NCBI RefSeq assembly: GCF_000514775.1
Contig: NZ_AZWO01000028.1
Span: forward strand, 1-64,000
DNA: 64,000 bases
Direction of reading: 5' to 3'
Origin: Salinispora pacifica CNR114
GTDB lineage: Bacteria; Actinomycetota; Actinomycetes; Mycobacteriales; Micromonosporaceae
A model generated the notes under the pieces. That model had not been told where the DNA came from. It saw only the letters and a list, made by a program, of their open reading frames with translations, and searched no databases. Both the position numbers and the translations under genes were made by a program. Shown here one piece after another: positions 8,611 through 18,800 of the stretch. Each line of letters opens with the position of its first letter. The first letter of the stretch is position 1.

Positions 8611-9716
8611 CGGTCCGCCAGCAGCTGCGCGCGCACCCGGGTGAGGAAGTCGGCCACCGCCCGGCCGCTGGTGACCCGGTGGTCGAAGACCGCGGTCAGC
8701 GTCATCGGGCGGCCGGGCAACGAGGTGTCCGCGCCGACGCCGACTGCGAGCGTCTGGTCCTGGTTGATCCGCGGCTGGAATTGCAGGATGTTCTGCCCGG
8801 ACAGGTCGCTGACGGTGACGGTGGCACCGGCGACATCGTCCGCGTGGAGGCTGCGATCGTGGTAGGCGGCGAGCAGGTCGAGCAGCTCCAGCGTGATCTG
8901 TTCCGGATCGAGCCGGTCCGCGTGCTTGACTACCGGTACTCGCAGGCCGTGTCCAGCGTCCACCGCCACGCCGACGTTGATCTCGGTGTACTGCTCCACA
9001 TGGTCACCGGCGAACCGCGCGTTCAGTCCGGAGAAATCGGTCAGGGCACCGGCCAGTGCGTGAATGATCAGTGCCAGCGGCAGTGGTGGCACGTTGCCCT
9101 TGGTCGGGGCCCGGTCGAGCGCGTCCGCGCCGAAGGCGACGGTGAGTGCGCTGGCGAGTGCGGCGCCGCCCGCGTGCAGGCGGGCAATCTCGGTCTGTTT
9201 GGCCGGGCCGATCGGCGCACGCCGCACTGCGGGCCCAGTTCGCGTCAGCTCCTCAGCGGTCCGGCGGACGATGGCGCCGGTGACGAGGCGGCGTTCCTGG
9301 AACAGATCCGCGCTCAGGTCGAGTCGTCTCAGTTCGCGCAGACCCTCGGCGGAGAAGCGCGGCCCGCTCACGGTGGGTACTGTCTCGTCATCGTCCGGTC
9401 CGCTCACGGTCGGTGCCGTCTCGTCATCGTCCGGTCCGCTCACGGTCGGTGCCGTCTCGCCAGAGCCCCATGCGGTCGCGGTCAGCTCGTCCAGCGAGGG
9501 GAAGAGCAGCGCGATCGGCGTGCCGGTGGGAACCACGTCGCCTTCGGCGGCGAGCTGGCGCAGGTACCCGGGACCGGGTGACTCGATGACGGTGACCGCC
9601 TTGGTCGACTCGACCTCGAGCAGGTTGTCGCCGGCGGAGACCTGCTCGCCGTCGGCGACCAGCCAGCGGAGCACTTCGGCGGCGTCGTCGTTAGGGTTCT
9701 GTCTCGGCAGGGTCAC
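8607..9716 (-). CDS. lipoyl-dependent 2-oxoacid dehydrogenase E2 (acyltransferase)
   Basis: A 369-residue E2 component starting at GTG 9716, one base after the stop of the E1 gene. Residues ~1-80 are a biotinyl/lipoyl domain with the modifiable Lys in VESTKAVTV. A linker follows in which an acidic ETAPTVSGP-type unit is repeated three times, then a short peripheral-subunit-binding-like helix region (about 120-150). Residues ~165-369 are the acyltransferase domain. The active-site His is retained in FDHRVTSG, but the canonical motif DHRxxDG has Ser in place of the second Asp. The partner E1 is adjacent and no E3 is nearby, so a housekeeping E3 would be needed for turnover. In this setting it probably passes an acyl group derived from a 2-oxoacid to CoA or a carrier protein; this is inference. 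Confidence 0.87.
   Translation of the reverse strand: MTLPRQNPNDDAAEVLRWLVADGEQVSAGDNLLEVESTKAVTVIESPGPGYLRQLAAEGDVVPTGTPIALLFPSLDELTATAWGSGETAPTVSGPDDDETAPTVSGPDDDETVPTVSGPRFSAEGLRELRRLDLSADLFQERRLVTGAIVRRTAEELTRTGPAVRRAPIGPAKQTEIARLHAGGAALASALTVAFGADALDRAPTKGNVPPLPLALIIHALAGALTDFSGLNARFAGDHVEQYTEINVGVAVDAGHGLRVPVVKHADRLDPEQITLELLDLLAAYHDRSLHADDVAGATVTVSDLSGQNILQFQPRINQDQTLAVGVGADTSLPGRPMTLTAVFDHRVTSGRAVADFLTRVRAQLLADR
9365..9459 (-). repeat. three tandem 36-bp repeats in the E2 linker
   Basis: Units beginning CGCTCACGGT recur at 9365, 9401 and 9437, a period of exactly 36 bases. They encode 12-residue acidic/Pro linker units, which are likely to vary in number between strains. Confidence 0.85.
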
Positions 9717-9717
9717 T

Positions 9718-11715
9718 TCAGCCGGCACCGTGCAGCACCTCCAGCGTGGCGGTGACGACCGAGTCGGCCGCGGGTAGGACCGCCCGTTCCAGCGAACGGG
9801 CGGCCGGGATCGGAACCGGCGCGGCGGCGACCCGCGCCAGCCGGGGACTCCCGGGGACCGGGCGCTCGGCGAGCTGGGCCAGGACCTCGGCACCGAAGCC
9901 GGCGAAGCCCTGCCCCTCCTCGGCGACCACGATCGCGCGACTGCCGGCCAGCAGGGGGCGCAGTGGGCCAAGGTCGAACGGGAAGATCTGGGCCGGGCAG
10001 AGGACCTGGGCGAGGACGTCGTGTTGGACAAAGAGCCGGTCGGCGGCGGTGAGTAGCTCGTCGAGCATCCCGCCGTAGCCGATGAGCGTGACCTCGGCGG
10101 TGGTGTCGTCCGGGGCCACCCGCACGGTCGGCAGCGGGTCCGCGGTCTGCCAGGCGATGAACCCGTCCGGCAGGCTCGCACCGAGCCGGCGGCCGTAGAG
10201 CAGCTTGTTCTCCAGCACGACCGCAGGGTCACTGTCCCCGTCGAGCAGTCCACGGTAGATGGTAAGTGGGTCGAGCAGGCTGTGCAGTGCGGCGACTCGC
10301 AGGCCGGGGACACCGACGAGGTGCCGGTCGAGCGTTTGGCTGTGGGTAGGCCCGTAGCCGCGATGTCCGCCCATCGGGGTGCGCAGGACCAGGCGGCCGG
10401 GTCCGCTGGCGCCGTAGACCGCGTGCAGCTTCGCCGCCTGGTTGATCAGCTGATCGGCGGCGAGTAACACGAAGTCGCCGAACATGATCTCCACGAGCGC
10501 GCGCCGTCCGCCGAGCGCGAGCCCGGTGCCGACTCCGACGATCGCGGCCTCGGAGATCGGCGTGTTGCGAACCCGGCCGGGGAACAGCGTGCTCAGCCCG
10601 GCCGTGGCCTTGAACGCGCCACCGTACGGATCCTCGACGTCCTCGCCGAGCAGGAGTACTCCCGGGTCCGTGTCGAGTAGCGCCTTGAGGCCATCGCGTA
10701 GCGCGGTGACCACACGCCGGCCGTCGGTGGCGGCCATCTGGTGGAAGCACGCCGGCTCCGGGTCGGCCGGCCGGGGCAGCAGCACGGTCGGGTCCGGTAT
10801 CGGCGAGGCCCGGGCGGTCTCCACCGCCTGCTCGACCCGCTCGCGCGCGGCCCGGTCCAGCGCGGCGATGGTCTCCCCGCCCTGGTCCAGCGCGCGGCGT
10901 AGCGGGTCACGGAACCATCTCGCGGCGATCTGCGCGGGGTCGCGGTGGTCGTCGCCCTTGGAGTGCGGGGCCAACCGGTACGTGTCGATGATCAGCATCG
11001 CCGGCCCCGCACCGGAGCGGACCGTGTGGGCGGCGTGCGCTGCGGCGGCGGACAGCGCGGCCGGATCCGCGGTGCCGGTTTCCACGACCGGGATGCCGAA
11101 CGCCTCCGCGCGCCCGGCGGCGGTGCCGGCGGTGGTGGTGCGGGTGTCGGTCGACTGCGCGACGCCGTTGCGCTCCAGGACCAGCAGCAGCGGCAGGTGC
11201 CAGAGCGCGGCCAGGTTCATCGTCTCGTAGAGCACGCCCTCGCCGAGCGTGCCGTCGCCGATGAGCGCGACCGCGATTCCGGGGGAGGCGTCGAGCCGGT
11301 GCGCCATGCCGGTGCCGGCGGCGATCGGCACCAGGCCGCCGAGGACGCCGCCCGAGTAGAAGCCGTCCCGGTGCAGGTGCTGGCTGCCGCCGAGGCCGCG
11401 GCAGGCCCCGTCGTGGCGGCCCATGATCTCGGCGAACAGCCCTTCCAGGTCGTGCCCGGCGCCGAGATAGTGCCCGTGGCAGCGGTGGTTCGAAAAGACG
11501 GTGTCGTCCCGGATCAGGATCTCGCCCAGCGTGGCACCGACCAACTCCTGGCCGATGCAACAGTGCACGGTACCGGACAGTTCACCGTCGGCGAAGAGTT
11601 CGAGCAACCGCTCCTCGGCCCGGCGAATCAGCAACGCCCGCTGCAGCAACGGTGTGGCGGGAAGGTCGGTCTCGGGCGCCGGCGGGAGCGGTGCGGTCAC
11701 CGGTCCCGTCCTCAC
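9718..11715 (-). CDS. fused E1 alpha/beta thiamine-diphosphate 2-oxoacid dehydrogenase
   Basis: A 665-residue protein combining both halves of an E1 dehydrogenase in one chain. The alpha part (about 20-310) has the HRCHGHYL active-site stretch and the ThDP-binding motif GDGTLGEG ... LERN. The beta part (about 335-665) has LLGEDVEDPYGGAFKAT, NTPISEAAIVGVGTGLALGG, the RTPMGGHRGYGPTHSQ loop and a C-terminal transketolase fold. Family members oxidatively decarboxylate a 2-oxoacid and place the acyl group on an E2 lipoyl arm. The matching E2 is the next gene. The GTG start at 11715 overlaps the methyltransferase stop (GTGA). The substrate cannot be read from sequence; a pyruvate, branched-chain or pathway-specific oxoacid are all possible. 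Its location inside an NRPS/PKS operon argues for supply of an acyl building block rather than primary metabolism. Confidence 0.88.
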   Translation of the reverse strand: MRTGPVTAPLPPAPETDLPATPLLQRALLIRRAEERLLELFADGELSGTVHCCIGQELVGATLGEILIRDDTVFSNHRCHGHYLGAGHDLEGLFAEIMGRHDGACRGLGGSQHLHRDGFYSGGVLGGLVPIAAGTGMAHRLDASPGIAVALIGDGTLGEGVLYETMNLAALWHLPLLLVLERNGVAQSTDTRTTTAGTAAGRAEAFGIPVVETGTADPAALSAAAAHAAHTVRSGAGPAMLIIDTYRLAPHSKGDDHRDPAQIAARWFRDPLRRALDQGGETIAALDRAARERVEQAVETARASPIPDPTVLLPRPADPEPACFHQMAATDGRRVVTALRDGLKALLDTDPGVLLLGEDVEDPYGGAFKATAGLSTLFPGRVRNTPISEAAIVGVGTGLALGGRRALVEIMFGDFVLLAADQLINQAAKLHAVYGASGPGRLVLRTPMGGHRGYGPTHSQTLDRHLVGVPGLRVAALHSLLDPLTIYRGLLDGDSDPAVVLENKLLYGRRLGASLPDGFIAWQTADPLPTVRVAPDDTTAEVTLIGYGGMLDELLTAADRLFVQHDVLAQVLCPAQIFPFDLGPLRPLLAGSRAIVVAEEGQGFAGFGAEVLAQLAERPVPGSPRLARVAAAPVPIPAARSLERAVLPAADSVVTATLEVLHGAG

Positions 11716-12542
11716 CGCTCCGGCTTCGTGGCGACGAACGTGACGACCAGCGGCAGCGGGTCACCGGGGAGCCGCCAGTACCCGTCCTCGCCCTGCACCA
11801 TCGATGGGAATCGTTGCCGCATGTCGAACGGCAGCTCCCGGAGTCGGTCGATGCGCAGGCCGGCGTTGATGAGCGCGGTCGCCAGGCTGCCGACGGACCA
11901 TCGCCAGAAGTACTCGGTGTGCGGCTCGACCGGCTTGAGATCGGCGTAGGTCTTCGCGACCTCCATCCGATTCGGACCGTCCTGGAACAACGAGTAGGTG
12001 AGGCGTAACTCTCCGTCCGTCTCGGTGAACAGTGGTAGCACCGGGTGGATCTCCACGATGCACACCTTGCCGCCGGGTTTCAGATAGGAAGCGGCGATTT
12101 CGGCCCACCGGTCCAGGTTGTGCATGAACACGAGCGCGCCGTAGCTGGTGAAGACGATGTCGAACTTCTCGTCCAGCGTGTTGGGTAGCTCGAAGATGTC
12201 GCTGCGGATGAACCGGGTGTCCAGCCCCAGTTCGGCCGCGATCGCGCCGGCGTTTTCGATCGCCTCGTCGGACAGGTCGACGCCGGTGGCTCGGGCGCCG
12301 AGTCGGCTCCACGACATCGTGTCCAGGCCGAAATGGCATTGCAGATGCAGCAGCGATTTGCCGGTGACGTCACCGACCTCCTCGATTTCTATTCTCTGTA
12401 CCGTGTTGCGGCCGTTCTTGAAAGCCTCGACACCATAGAATTCGGTGTCGAGATGCTCCTTTGCGCGTAGATTCCAACCATTTCTGTTGGCGCTTACGCA
12501 CTCTTCGATGGAAGGGGTGACAATCGCGTCGGAAGTGGTCAT
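11712..12542 (-). CDS. class I SAM-dependent methyltransferase
   Basis: A 276-residue Rossmann methyltransferase. Motif I is LLHLQCHFGLDT (residues ~63-75), the acidic loop is GVDLSDEAI, and a later strand has FDIVFTSYGALVF. The start was set at ATG 12542 because GAAGGTGA lies eight bases upstream; the longer open frame has no such site. It is the first gene of the leftward operon, followed with a GTGA overlap by the E1 gene, so it is probably a tailoring enzyme for the product or its acyl unit. O-, N- or C-methylation cannot be decided. Its 5' half is noticeably richer in A+T than the NRPS genes downstream. Confidence 0.85.
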   Translation of the reverse strand: MTTSDAIVTPSIEECVSANRNGWNLRAKEHLDTEFYGVEAFKNGRNTVQRIEIEEVGDVTGKSLLHLQCHFGLDTMSWSRLGARATGVDLSDEAIENAGAIAAELGLDTRFIRSDIFELPNTLDEKFDIVFTSYGALVFMHNLDRWAEIAASYLKPGGKVCIVEIHPVLPLFTETDGELRLTYSLFQDGPNRMEVAKTYADLKPVEPHTEYFWRWSVGSLATALINAGLRIDRLRELPFDMRQRFPSMVQGEDGYWRLPGDPLPLVVTFVATKPER

Positions 12543-12842
12543 AAAATGATCACCTTCGCTGGTCGCGGCTCGTGTCCAACGCAATCTAACTGGCCGATCT
12601 GAGCTCGTCAATAGCGTCCGGATGGCCCGATTTTTGTGGTGTTGCAGCGGCTCTGTCGGCGATGTCGGCGCATGCCGGACACGGAATAGCGCATCCTCTA
12701 TGTCAATTCCTCGAAATTTTGTGACCTAGCCCTGCCCCTTTCGCGGGTTCGTTATTCATGCCATACTTCCCGACGTAATGCATTCGATCATCGACTTTTT
12801 CGTGCTATAGGTTTCCCGCTGGCGACACATTCGGGGGATTAA
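12543..12842. promoter_or_regulatory. divergent promoter region of the NRPS/PKS locus
   Basis: This 300-bp A+T-richer stretch separates the two divergent biosynthetic operons and must hold both promoters. Ribosome-binding sites are clear at both edges (GAAGGTGA leftward, CGGGGGA rightward). No regulator gene and no convincing long palindrome was found here or elsewhere in the locus, so control is likely from outside the window. Confidence 0.6.
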
Positions 12843-14501
12843 ATGATCGACGATGCAGCTGAGGTTGGCGACGCGGGCCTTCTTGCGGCGTCGCCCGCTC
12901 AGGAATCGATGTGGTTCGCCCTGCAGCTCACTCCGGACCCGGCCTACCACGTGCCGTATCGGGTCCGACTGGACGGCCCGCTCGACCCCGGCGCGCTGAG
13001 CGCCGCCCTCGGCGACCTGGTCACGCAGCACGACGCGCTGCGGGCCTCGTTCCCGCTCACCGGCAGCGAGCTGCGGCAACGGGTCCGGTCGGCCGGCGCG
13101 TTCACCCTGCGCGTCACCGATCTCGTCGCGCTACCGCCCGGAGCCGCGACGACGCGCGCGGAGGAGTTGGCCCGGGAACCGTTCGACCTGGCGGGCGGCC
13201 CGCTGCTGCGAGCCGAGCTGCTGCGGCTGGCACCGGACCGGCACGAGCTGATCCTGGTGGTCCATCACCTCGTCTTCGACGGCAGGTCGGCGCGGGTGTT
13301 CTTCGCCCAACTCGCCGAGGCGTACGCGGCCCGCGCCGCGCACCGTATCCCGGAGCTGCCGCCGCAACCCGTGGCGTACCCGGACCTGATCGACGCCCAG
13401 CGCGTCCGCCCGAGCGGTGTCGACCTCGCGTACTGGCGAAACCGCCTGCGCGACATGCCACCACCCCTGGCTCTCCCCGGCTCGCCGGCCCCGGGCACCC
13501 CGGACGGGCTGCACCGCGTACGCCTCACCCCCGACCTGGCCGACCGGGTCCGGGGCACCGGTCGTCGACATCGGTGCACCTCGTTCATGACCATGCTCGC
13601 CGCGTTTGCGGTGCTGCTGCGCACACACACCGGCCGCACCGACGTGGTGATCGGGTCACCGGCCGCGGATCGCCGACGCCCGGAGACCGCGCACGCAATC
13701 GGCCTGTTCGTCAACATGCTGCCGTTGCGCGTGACGATGACCGGCGCTCCGGCCTTCGCGGATGTTCTCGCCGGGGTACGGGACGCGGTGCTGGATGGAT
13801 TCGGTCATCAGATCCCGGTCGAGGACATCATCCGGGAGACGGGTCCCGCCCGCGGCGGACACAGCCCGCTCTTCCAGGCCGTGTTCTGGCTGCATCCGGC
13901 GCAGGCCGAGTCGCCGACCCTCGGCGACTGCCGCACCACGGTGGAGGAGATCTTCACCGGCACCGCCAAGTACGACCTGACGCTCGGCGTCCGCGAAGCC
14001 CCGAATGGCACGGTCTGCGACTTCTTCTACCGGGGAACGGCGCTGGACCCGGCCGGGGCTGACCGGCTCGCCACCGCGTACGTGCAGCTCCTCGCCGCCC
14101 TGACGGACCCGGACGCGGTCCTTCCGAGCCTGCCCCCACCGGTCGTGACGGCCGCGACGGCCACGGCCACGGCCACGCCGATCGCGGAGTCGGCCGGATT
14201 GCTCGCCGGCCGAATCGCCGAGGTCTGGCGCGAGGTGCTGGACGTGCCGGCCGTCGGTTCGCAGGACAACTTCTTCGACCTAGGCGGCCACTCCCGGTTG
14301 ATGCTGCGCGTGCAGGGCTTGCTCGCCGAGCGGCTCGGCACCGACGTGTCCATGCTGGACCTCTTCGACCACCCGACCGTCGCCGCGCTCGCCGGTCACC
14401 TGGCCGCCACCGCACCACCAGCGGCAGCCGGCGACGATCCGGCGGAGCGCCGGCGTGCCGGCGCGCTCCGCCTCCGACAGGCGAGGGGGCAGCAGGAATG
14501 A
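12843..14501 (+). CDS. NRPS didomain C-T without adenylation domain
   Basis: A 552-residue protein. The condensation domain (about 10-430) has the catalytic motif HHLVFDG near residue 140, a typical N-terminal LLAASPAQESMWF start and the later IGLFVNMLPLR motif. An Ala/Thr-rich linker leads to a carrier domain with DNFFDLGGHSRL (phosphopantetheine Ser near 481). There is no A, E or TE domain, so an amino acid must be loaded in trans, presumably by the MbtH-A protein. CGGGGGA seven bases before ATG 12843 supports this start. It is the first gene of the rightward operon, with the exporter and PKS behind it. Confidence 0.9.
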   Translation: MIDDAAEVGDAGLLAASPAQESMWFALQLTPDPAYHVPYRVRLDGPLDPGALSAALGDLVTQHDALRASFPLTGSELRQRVRSAGAFTLRVTDLVALPPGAATTRAEELAREPFDLAGGPLLRAELLRLAPDRHELILVVHHLVFDGRSARVFFAQLAEAYAARAAHRIPELPPQPVAYPDLIDAQRVRPSGVDLAYWRNRLRDMPPPLALPGSPAPGTPDGLHRVRLTPDLADRVRGTGRRHRCTSFMTMLAAFAVLLRTHTGRTDVVIGSPAADRRRPETAHAIGLFVNMLPLRVTMTGAPAFADVLAGVRDAVLDGFGHQIPVEDIIRETGPARGGHSPLFQAVFWLHPAQAESPTLGDCRTTVEEIFTGTAKYDLTLGVREAPNGTVCDFFYRGTALDPAGADRLATAYVQLLAALTDPDAVLPSLPPPVVTAATATATATPIAESAGLLAGRIAEVWREVLDVPAVGSQDNFFDLGGHSRLMLRVQGLLAERLGTDVSMLDLFDHPTVAALAGHLAATAPPAAAGDDPAERRRAGALRLRQARGQQE

Positions 14502-14571
14502 GCAAGCTTGCGAGCGAACCAGCGACTCAGCGCCGACCACGGCGTGGCCGCAACGTCGAGGTGAGTCCGGC

Positions 14572-15837
14572 ATGACGCGAACATCGAGCCGGCTGGGGAC
14601 GTTCGTGGCGCTCTGGTTGGCCGAGTTGGTGTCGCTGACCGGTACCGCGATGACCGGCTTCGCGCTCGGCGTCTGGGTCTACCGCACGACCGGATCGGCC
14701 GCCCAATTCGCCGGCATCGTAGCCGTGCTCTACCTCCCGCAGGTGCTGGTCACGCTGGTCGGCGGCGTGCTCGCCGACCGGTACAGCCGGCGCCGGTTGA
14801 TCCTGCTCGCCAACGCCGGTGGCGCTGCCGTGCTGGCCGTGCTGGCGGTGCTGGTGGTGGCGGACGCGCTGAGTGTGGCGTTGGTCTACACGGTCACGTT
14901 CCTGGTCGCCACCTGTGGTGCCATCCAGTACCCGGCGTTCGCCTCGTCCGTACCGCAACTGGTCCCAGAACGTCTGCTGCCCCGCGCCAACAGCATGGTG
15001 CAGATGGCGACCGCGTCCTCCCGGCTGCTCGCCCCGGCGTTGGCGGCCCTGTTGATCCCAGTCGTGGAGATTCTCGGCGTGGTCCTCATCGACCTGGCCA
15101 CGTTCGCCGCGATGGTCGTCGTCCTGGCGGTGATCCGGATCCCACAGCCGGCCGCGACCGGGCAGGCCACCGGCGTCCGCCGGATCATCGGCGACATCGG
15201 CGCCGGATGGGCCTACATCTCCCGCCAACGTGGTCTGCTGATTATGCTCGGCTTCTTCTCGGTAGCCAACATCGCCGCCGGATTCACGCTCGCGTTGTTG
15301 CCTCCGCTGGTCCTGGAATTCGGCACGCAGGGCGACCTCGGCCTCATCCTCTCTGCCGAGGGCCTGGGCTGGCTCGCCGGCGCCATCCTGATGATCATTT
15401 GGGGTGGACCGCGCCGTCGCGTCCACGGTGTGCTCGGCGCCGGCATCGTCTTCGGCATCGGCATCGCGATCCTCGGCGTGCGCGCCACAGTCCCGGTCGT
15501 CGTGGCCGGCGTGCTCGTCTATGCCCTGGCCCTGCCGGTGATCAACGCCTGTAACGCGACAATCTGGCAGGCCAAGGTGCCGGCTGACATGCTCGGCCGA
15601 GCGTTCGCGACGCTCCGTGTGGTGGCGCTCGCCTCGGTACCGGTCTCCGCGCTCACCGCCGGAGTCCTGGCCGACGCGGTCTTCACGCCGCTGCTCGGTG
15701 AGGAGCGCGGCATCGCGGGTCTGCTGATCACCGTCGGGTTGCTGCCGATCGTGGCTGGGGTCGCCGCGTACCTCTCCCGCCACGTCCGTGGCCTCGACCG
15801 CGAGCCGGCTCCGGCAGCGGGCGTGGGAACGAGCTGA
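14572..15837 (+). CDS. MFS exporter
   Basis: A 421-residue integral membrane protein with about 12 hydrophobic helices and the MFS motif A (GGVLADRYSRRRLIL) between helices 2 and 3. It resembles the drug/siderophore efflux group (EntS/MFS_3 type). The start at ATG 14572 is set by GAGGTGAG six bases upstream; the longer open frame reaches into the preceding NRPS gene. Its stop overlaps the PKS start (TGATG). Placed between a C-T and a KS-AT-ACP gene, it most likely exports the locus product and may give self-resistance. Confidence 0.88.
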   Translation: MTRTSSRLGTFVALWLAELVSLTGTAMTGFALGVWVYRTTGSAAQFAGIVAVLYLPQVLVTLVGGVLADRYSRRRLILLANAGGAAVLAVLAVLVVADALSVALVYTVTFLVATCGAIQYPAFASSVPQLVPERLLPRANSMVQMATASSRLLAPALAALLIPVVEILGVVLIDLATFAAMVVVLAVIRIPQPAATGQATGVRRIIGDIGAGWAYISRQRGLLIMLGFFSVANIAAGFTLALLPPLVLEFGTQGDLGLILSAEGLGWLAGAILMIIWGGPRRRVHGVLGAGIVFGIGIAILGVRATVPVVVAGVLVYALALPVINACNATIWQAKVPADMLGRAFATLRVVALASVPVSALTAGVLADAVFTPLLGEERGIAGLLITVGLLPIVAGVAAYLSRHVRGLDREPAPAAGVGTS

Positions 15838-18800
15838 TGACGAACTCGCCGGACGAAGTCACCAACCTGGAGATTGCGGTGATCGGTATGGCCGGCCGCT
15901 TCCCGGGTGCACCAGACTGCACGCGTCTGTGGGAGACAGTTCTGGCCGGACGCGAGCGGATCACCCGCACCCAACCGGATCGGCCCGGCCACGTTGCGGC
16001 GTGGGGACGGTTGGACGACATCGACCGATTCGATGCGGCCTACTTCGGATACTCGCCGCGGGATGCCGCACTACTCGACCCGCAGCAGCGGATTTTCCTG
16101 GAAGTTGCGCAGCACGCGCTGGAGCACGCCGGCCACCACAACGGTGGCCGTGCCCGGGTCGGCGTCTACGCGGGCAGCAGCATCAGCACGTACCTGCTGC
16201 GCAATCTGCTGGGCGGCACCACCAACGCCGGCTACGGCGAACTGATCATTGCCAATGACAAGGACATGCTGGCATCCCGGGTCTCCTATCACCTCAACCT
16301 CACCGGGCCCAGCGTGGCCGTGCAGACGGCCTGCTCGACCTCGCTGGTCGCGGTGCACATGGCGGGGCAGGCGCTGCTGGCCGGCGAGTGTGAGATCGCG
16401 ATCGCCGGCGGAGTCTCCGTCCAGCCGCCGCAGGGCGGGTACCACCCCGAGCCTGGCGGGGTACTGTCTCCGCGCGGGGTCTGCCGGCCGTTCGACGCCA
16501 CGGCCGACGGCATGGTCCCTGGCAGCGGCACGGCCGCCGTGGTGCTCAAGCCGTTGATCGACGCGGTTCGTGACCGTGACACCGTGTACGCGGTGATCGC
16601 GGCCACTGCGGTAAACAACGACGGTGGTGACAAGGTCGGTTTCACCGCGCCCCGAATTGACGGGCAGGCGGAGATGATCCGGACCGCGCAACGCCTGGCC
16701 GGCATCGATGTCACCCGGATCAGGTACGTCGAGGCACACGGCACAGCCACACCGCTCGGCGACCCGATCGAGGTCGCGGCGCTGACCCGGGCGTTCCGTG
16801 CCGCGACCGACCGGACCGGGTTCTGCGCGCTCGGGTCAGTCAAGGCACTGATCGGTCACCTGGATGCGGCGGCCGGTGTCACCGGTCTGATCAAGACGGT
16901 GCTCGCGCTCCGCGCTGGCGTGCTGCCACCGAGCCCGTACCTCGGCACGATCAACCCGGAGCTGTCCCTTGCGGACAGCCCGTTCTACCTCCCCCGGGTC
17001 CCGCAGCCGTGGCCGGGTGACGGGCCGCGGATCGCGGCTGTCAGCTCGATCGGCATGGGTGGGACGAACGCGCACGCGATTCTGCGGCAGGCACCCGTGC
17101 CGCCGGCCCCGGTGGGCCGGCGGCACCGATGGCACGCGGTCGCGGTCTCCGCCCGGTCGAGGAAGGCGCTGGATCGGATGCGCGCCGACCTGGCCGACCG
17201 GTTGACGCCCGGCGACGACCTGGCCGATGTGGCGTTCACGTTGCAGGCTGGGCGGCCGCGGAACGCGTACCGCGCTGTGGTGGTGGCTGAGGACCCGGCC
17301 GGTGCCGTCGAGGCGCTCCGCAACGGCGGGCGGCAGGCGCACGAGCCCCCCGGCGACGTACCCGTGATGTTCCTGTTCCCGGGACAGGGCGCGCAGCGTC
17401 CGCGGATGGGACACGGGCTGTACCAGACGGAACCGGTCTTCCGGGCCGCGGTGGACGAGGTCGCCGGGCTGGCCCGCGCGCACGGCGTGCCGTTGCTGGA
17501 GCTTCTGTTCGATGACACACCGAAGGCCGCAGCACGCCTGACGGACACCAAGATCGCGCAACCCGCGCTGTTCGCGGTGGAGTACGCGCTGGCGCGCCTA
17601 CTCAATTCGTGGGGGATCAGGCCGGTCGCGATGCTCGGGCACAGCGTCGGCGAGTACGTGGCCGCCGCGCTGGCTGGCACGTTCTCACTGGCCGACGCGG
17701 TGGCGCTGGTGGTGACGCGCGGGCGGCTGATGGCGGGCCTGCGGCCTGGGACGATGCTCGCCGTAGCCGTCGCCGCGGACGAGCTACCGGCGCTGCCCAC
17801 CGGCGTCTGGCTGGCGGCGGACAATGCGCCGGGCAGTTGCGTCGTGGCGGGCGAAACCGGCCCGGTCGATGCGTACGCGCAACAGCTGGCTCGCGACGCG
17901 GTCCCGACCCGGCGGCTCGCGGTCTCGCACGCGTTTCACACGCCCATGGTCGCGCCCGCATTGACCGAGCTGGCCGAGGCAGTGTCCGCAGTGCAGGCGC
18001 GCCCACCGGAGGTCCCGTTCGTATCGTGCCGGACCGGGCGGTGGATCACCGCGGCGGAGGCCACCGACCCGGGCTACTGGGCTGGGCAGGCCGCCGATCC
18101 GGTGCGGTTCCGGCCGGGGCTTCGCACGCTGCCGGATGGCATCCTCCTTGAGGTTGGGCCAGGTATGGGGCTGATCGGCTTTGTCACCGACCGCACCGCG
18201 TTGCCCACGCTCGGCCGCTGGGCTCCCGGTGACGAGCCGGATGGCGAGGAGAAAGCCCTGGTCACTGCGCTCGGCCGACTCTGGCTGGCCGGCGCCGCTA
18301 TCGACTGGACGACCTTCCACGGCCCCACTGCTGGCAGGGTGCCGCTGCCTGGATATCCGTTCGCGTCGGACCGGCACTGGGTCGCACCCGGCCTTCATTC
18401 CGAGACTCCTCGCCCGGCCGGTTCCGACCTGGCGGACCTCCGGGCCGCCTCCGCCGACGACGTGACGGTCCGGTTGCGGCGGGTCTTCGCGGAGCTGCTG
18501 GGCATCGCCGAGGTCGGCGACCACGACGACTTCTTCGAGCTCGGCGGCACGTCGTTCCTGGCCACCCGGGTTGTCGCCGTGGTCAACGACGAGTTCGCGG
18601 TGCGCCTGACCTCCGGGGACCTCTTCGACGCGCCGACCGTCGACACCCTGGCCGAGCTGGTCTGGCGGCAGCTCACCGAAGGAGACGATGAACTACTCGA
18701 GGAGATCAGGCGGCTGTCGCCGCAGGAGGTCCGCGCGGCACTAGAGACTGTCGGGACGCCTGGCGACGGCTTCGGTGGGTCCAGCCGCCGACCGGCGGCG

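Noticed and set aside
7567..8865. A 432-codon plus-strand frame across the C-T-E and E2 genes
   Set aside because: It crosses two well-supported minus-strand genes and lacks any domain or ribosome-binding site.
14527..15783. A 418-codon minus-strand frame opposite the MFS gene
   Set aside because: The plus strand encodes a 12-helix transporter with MFS motif A; the antisense product is hydrophilic and without motif.
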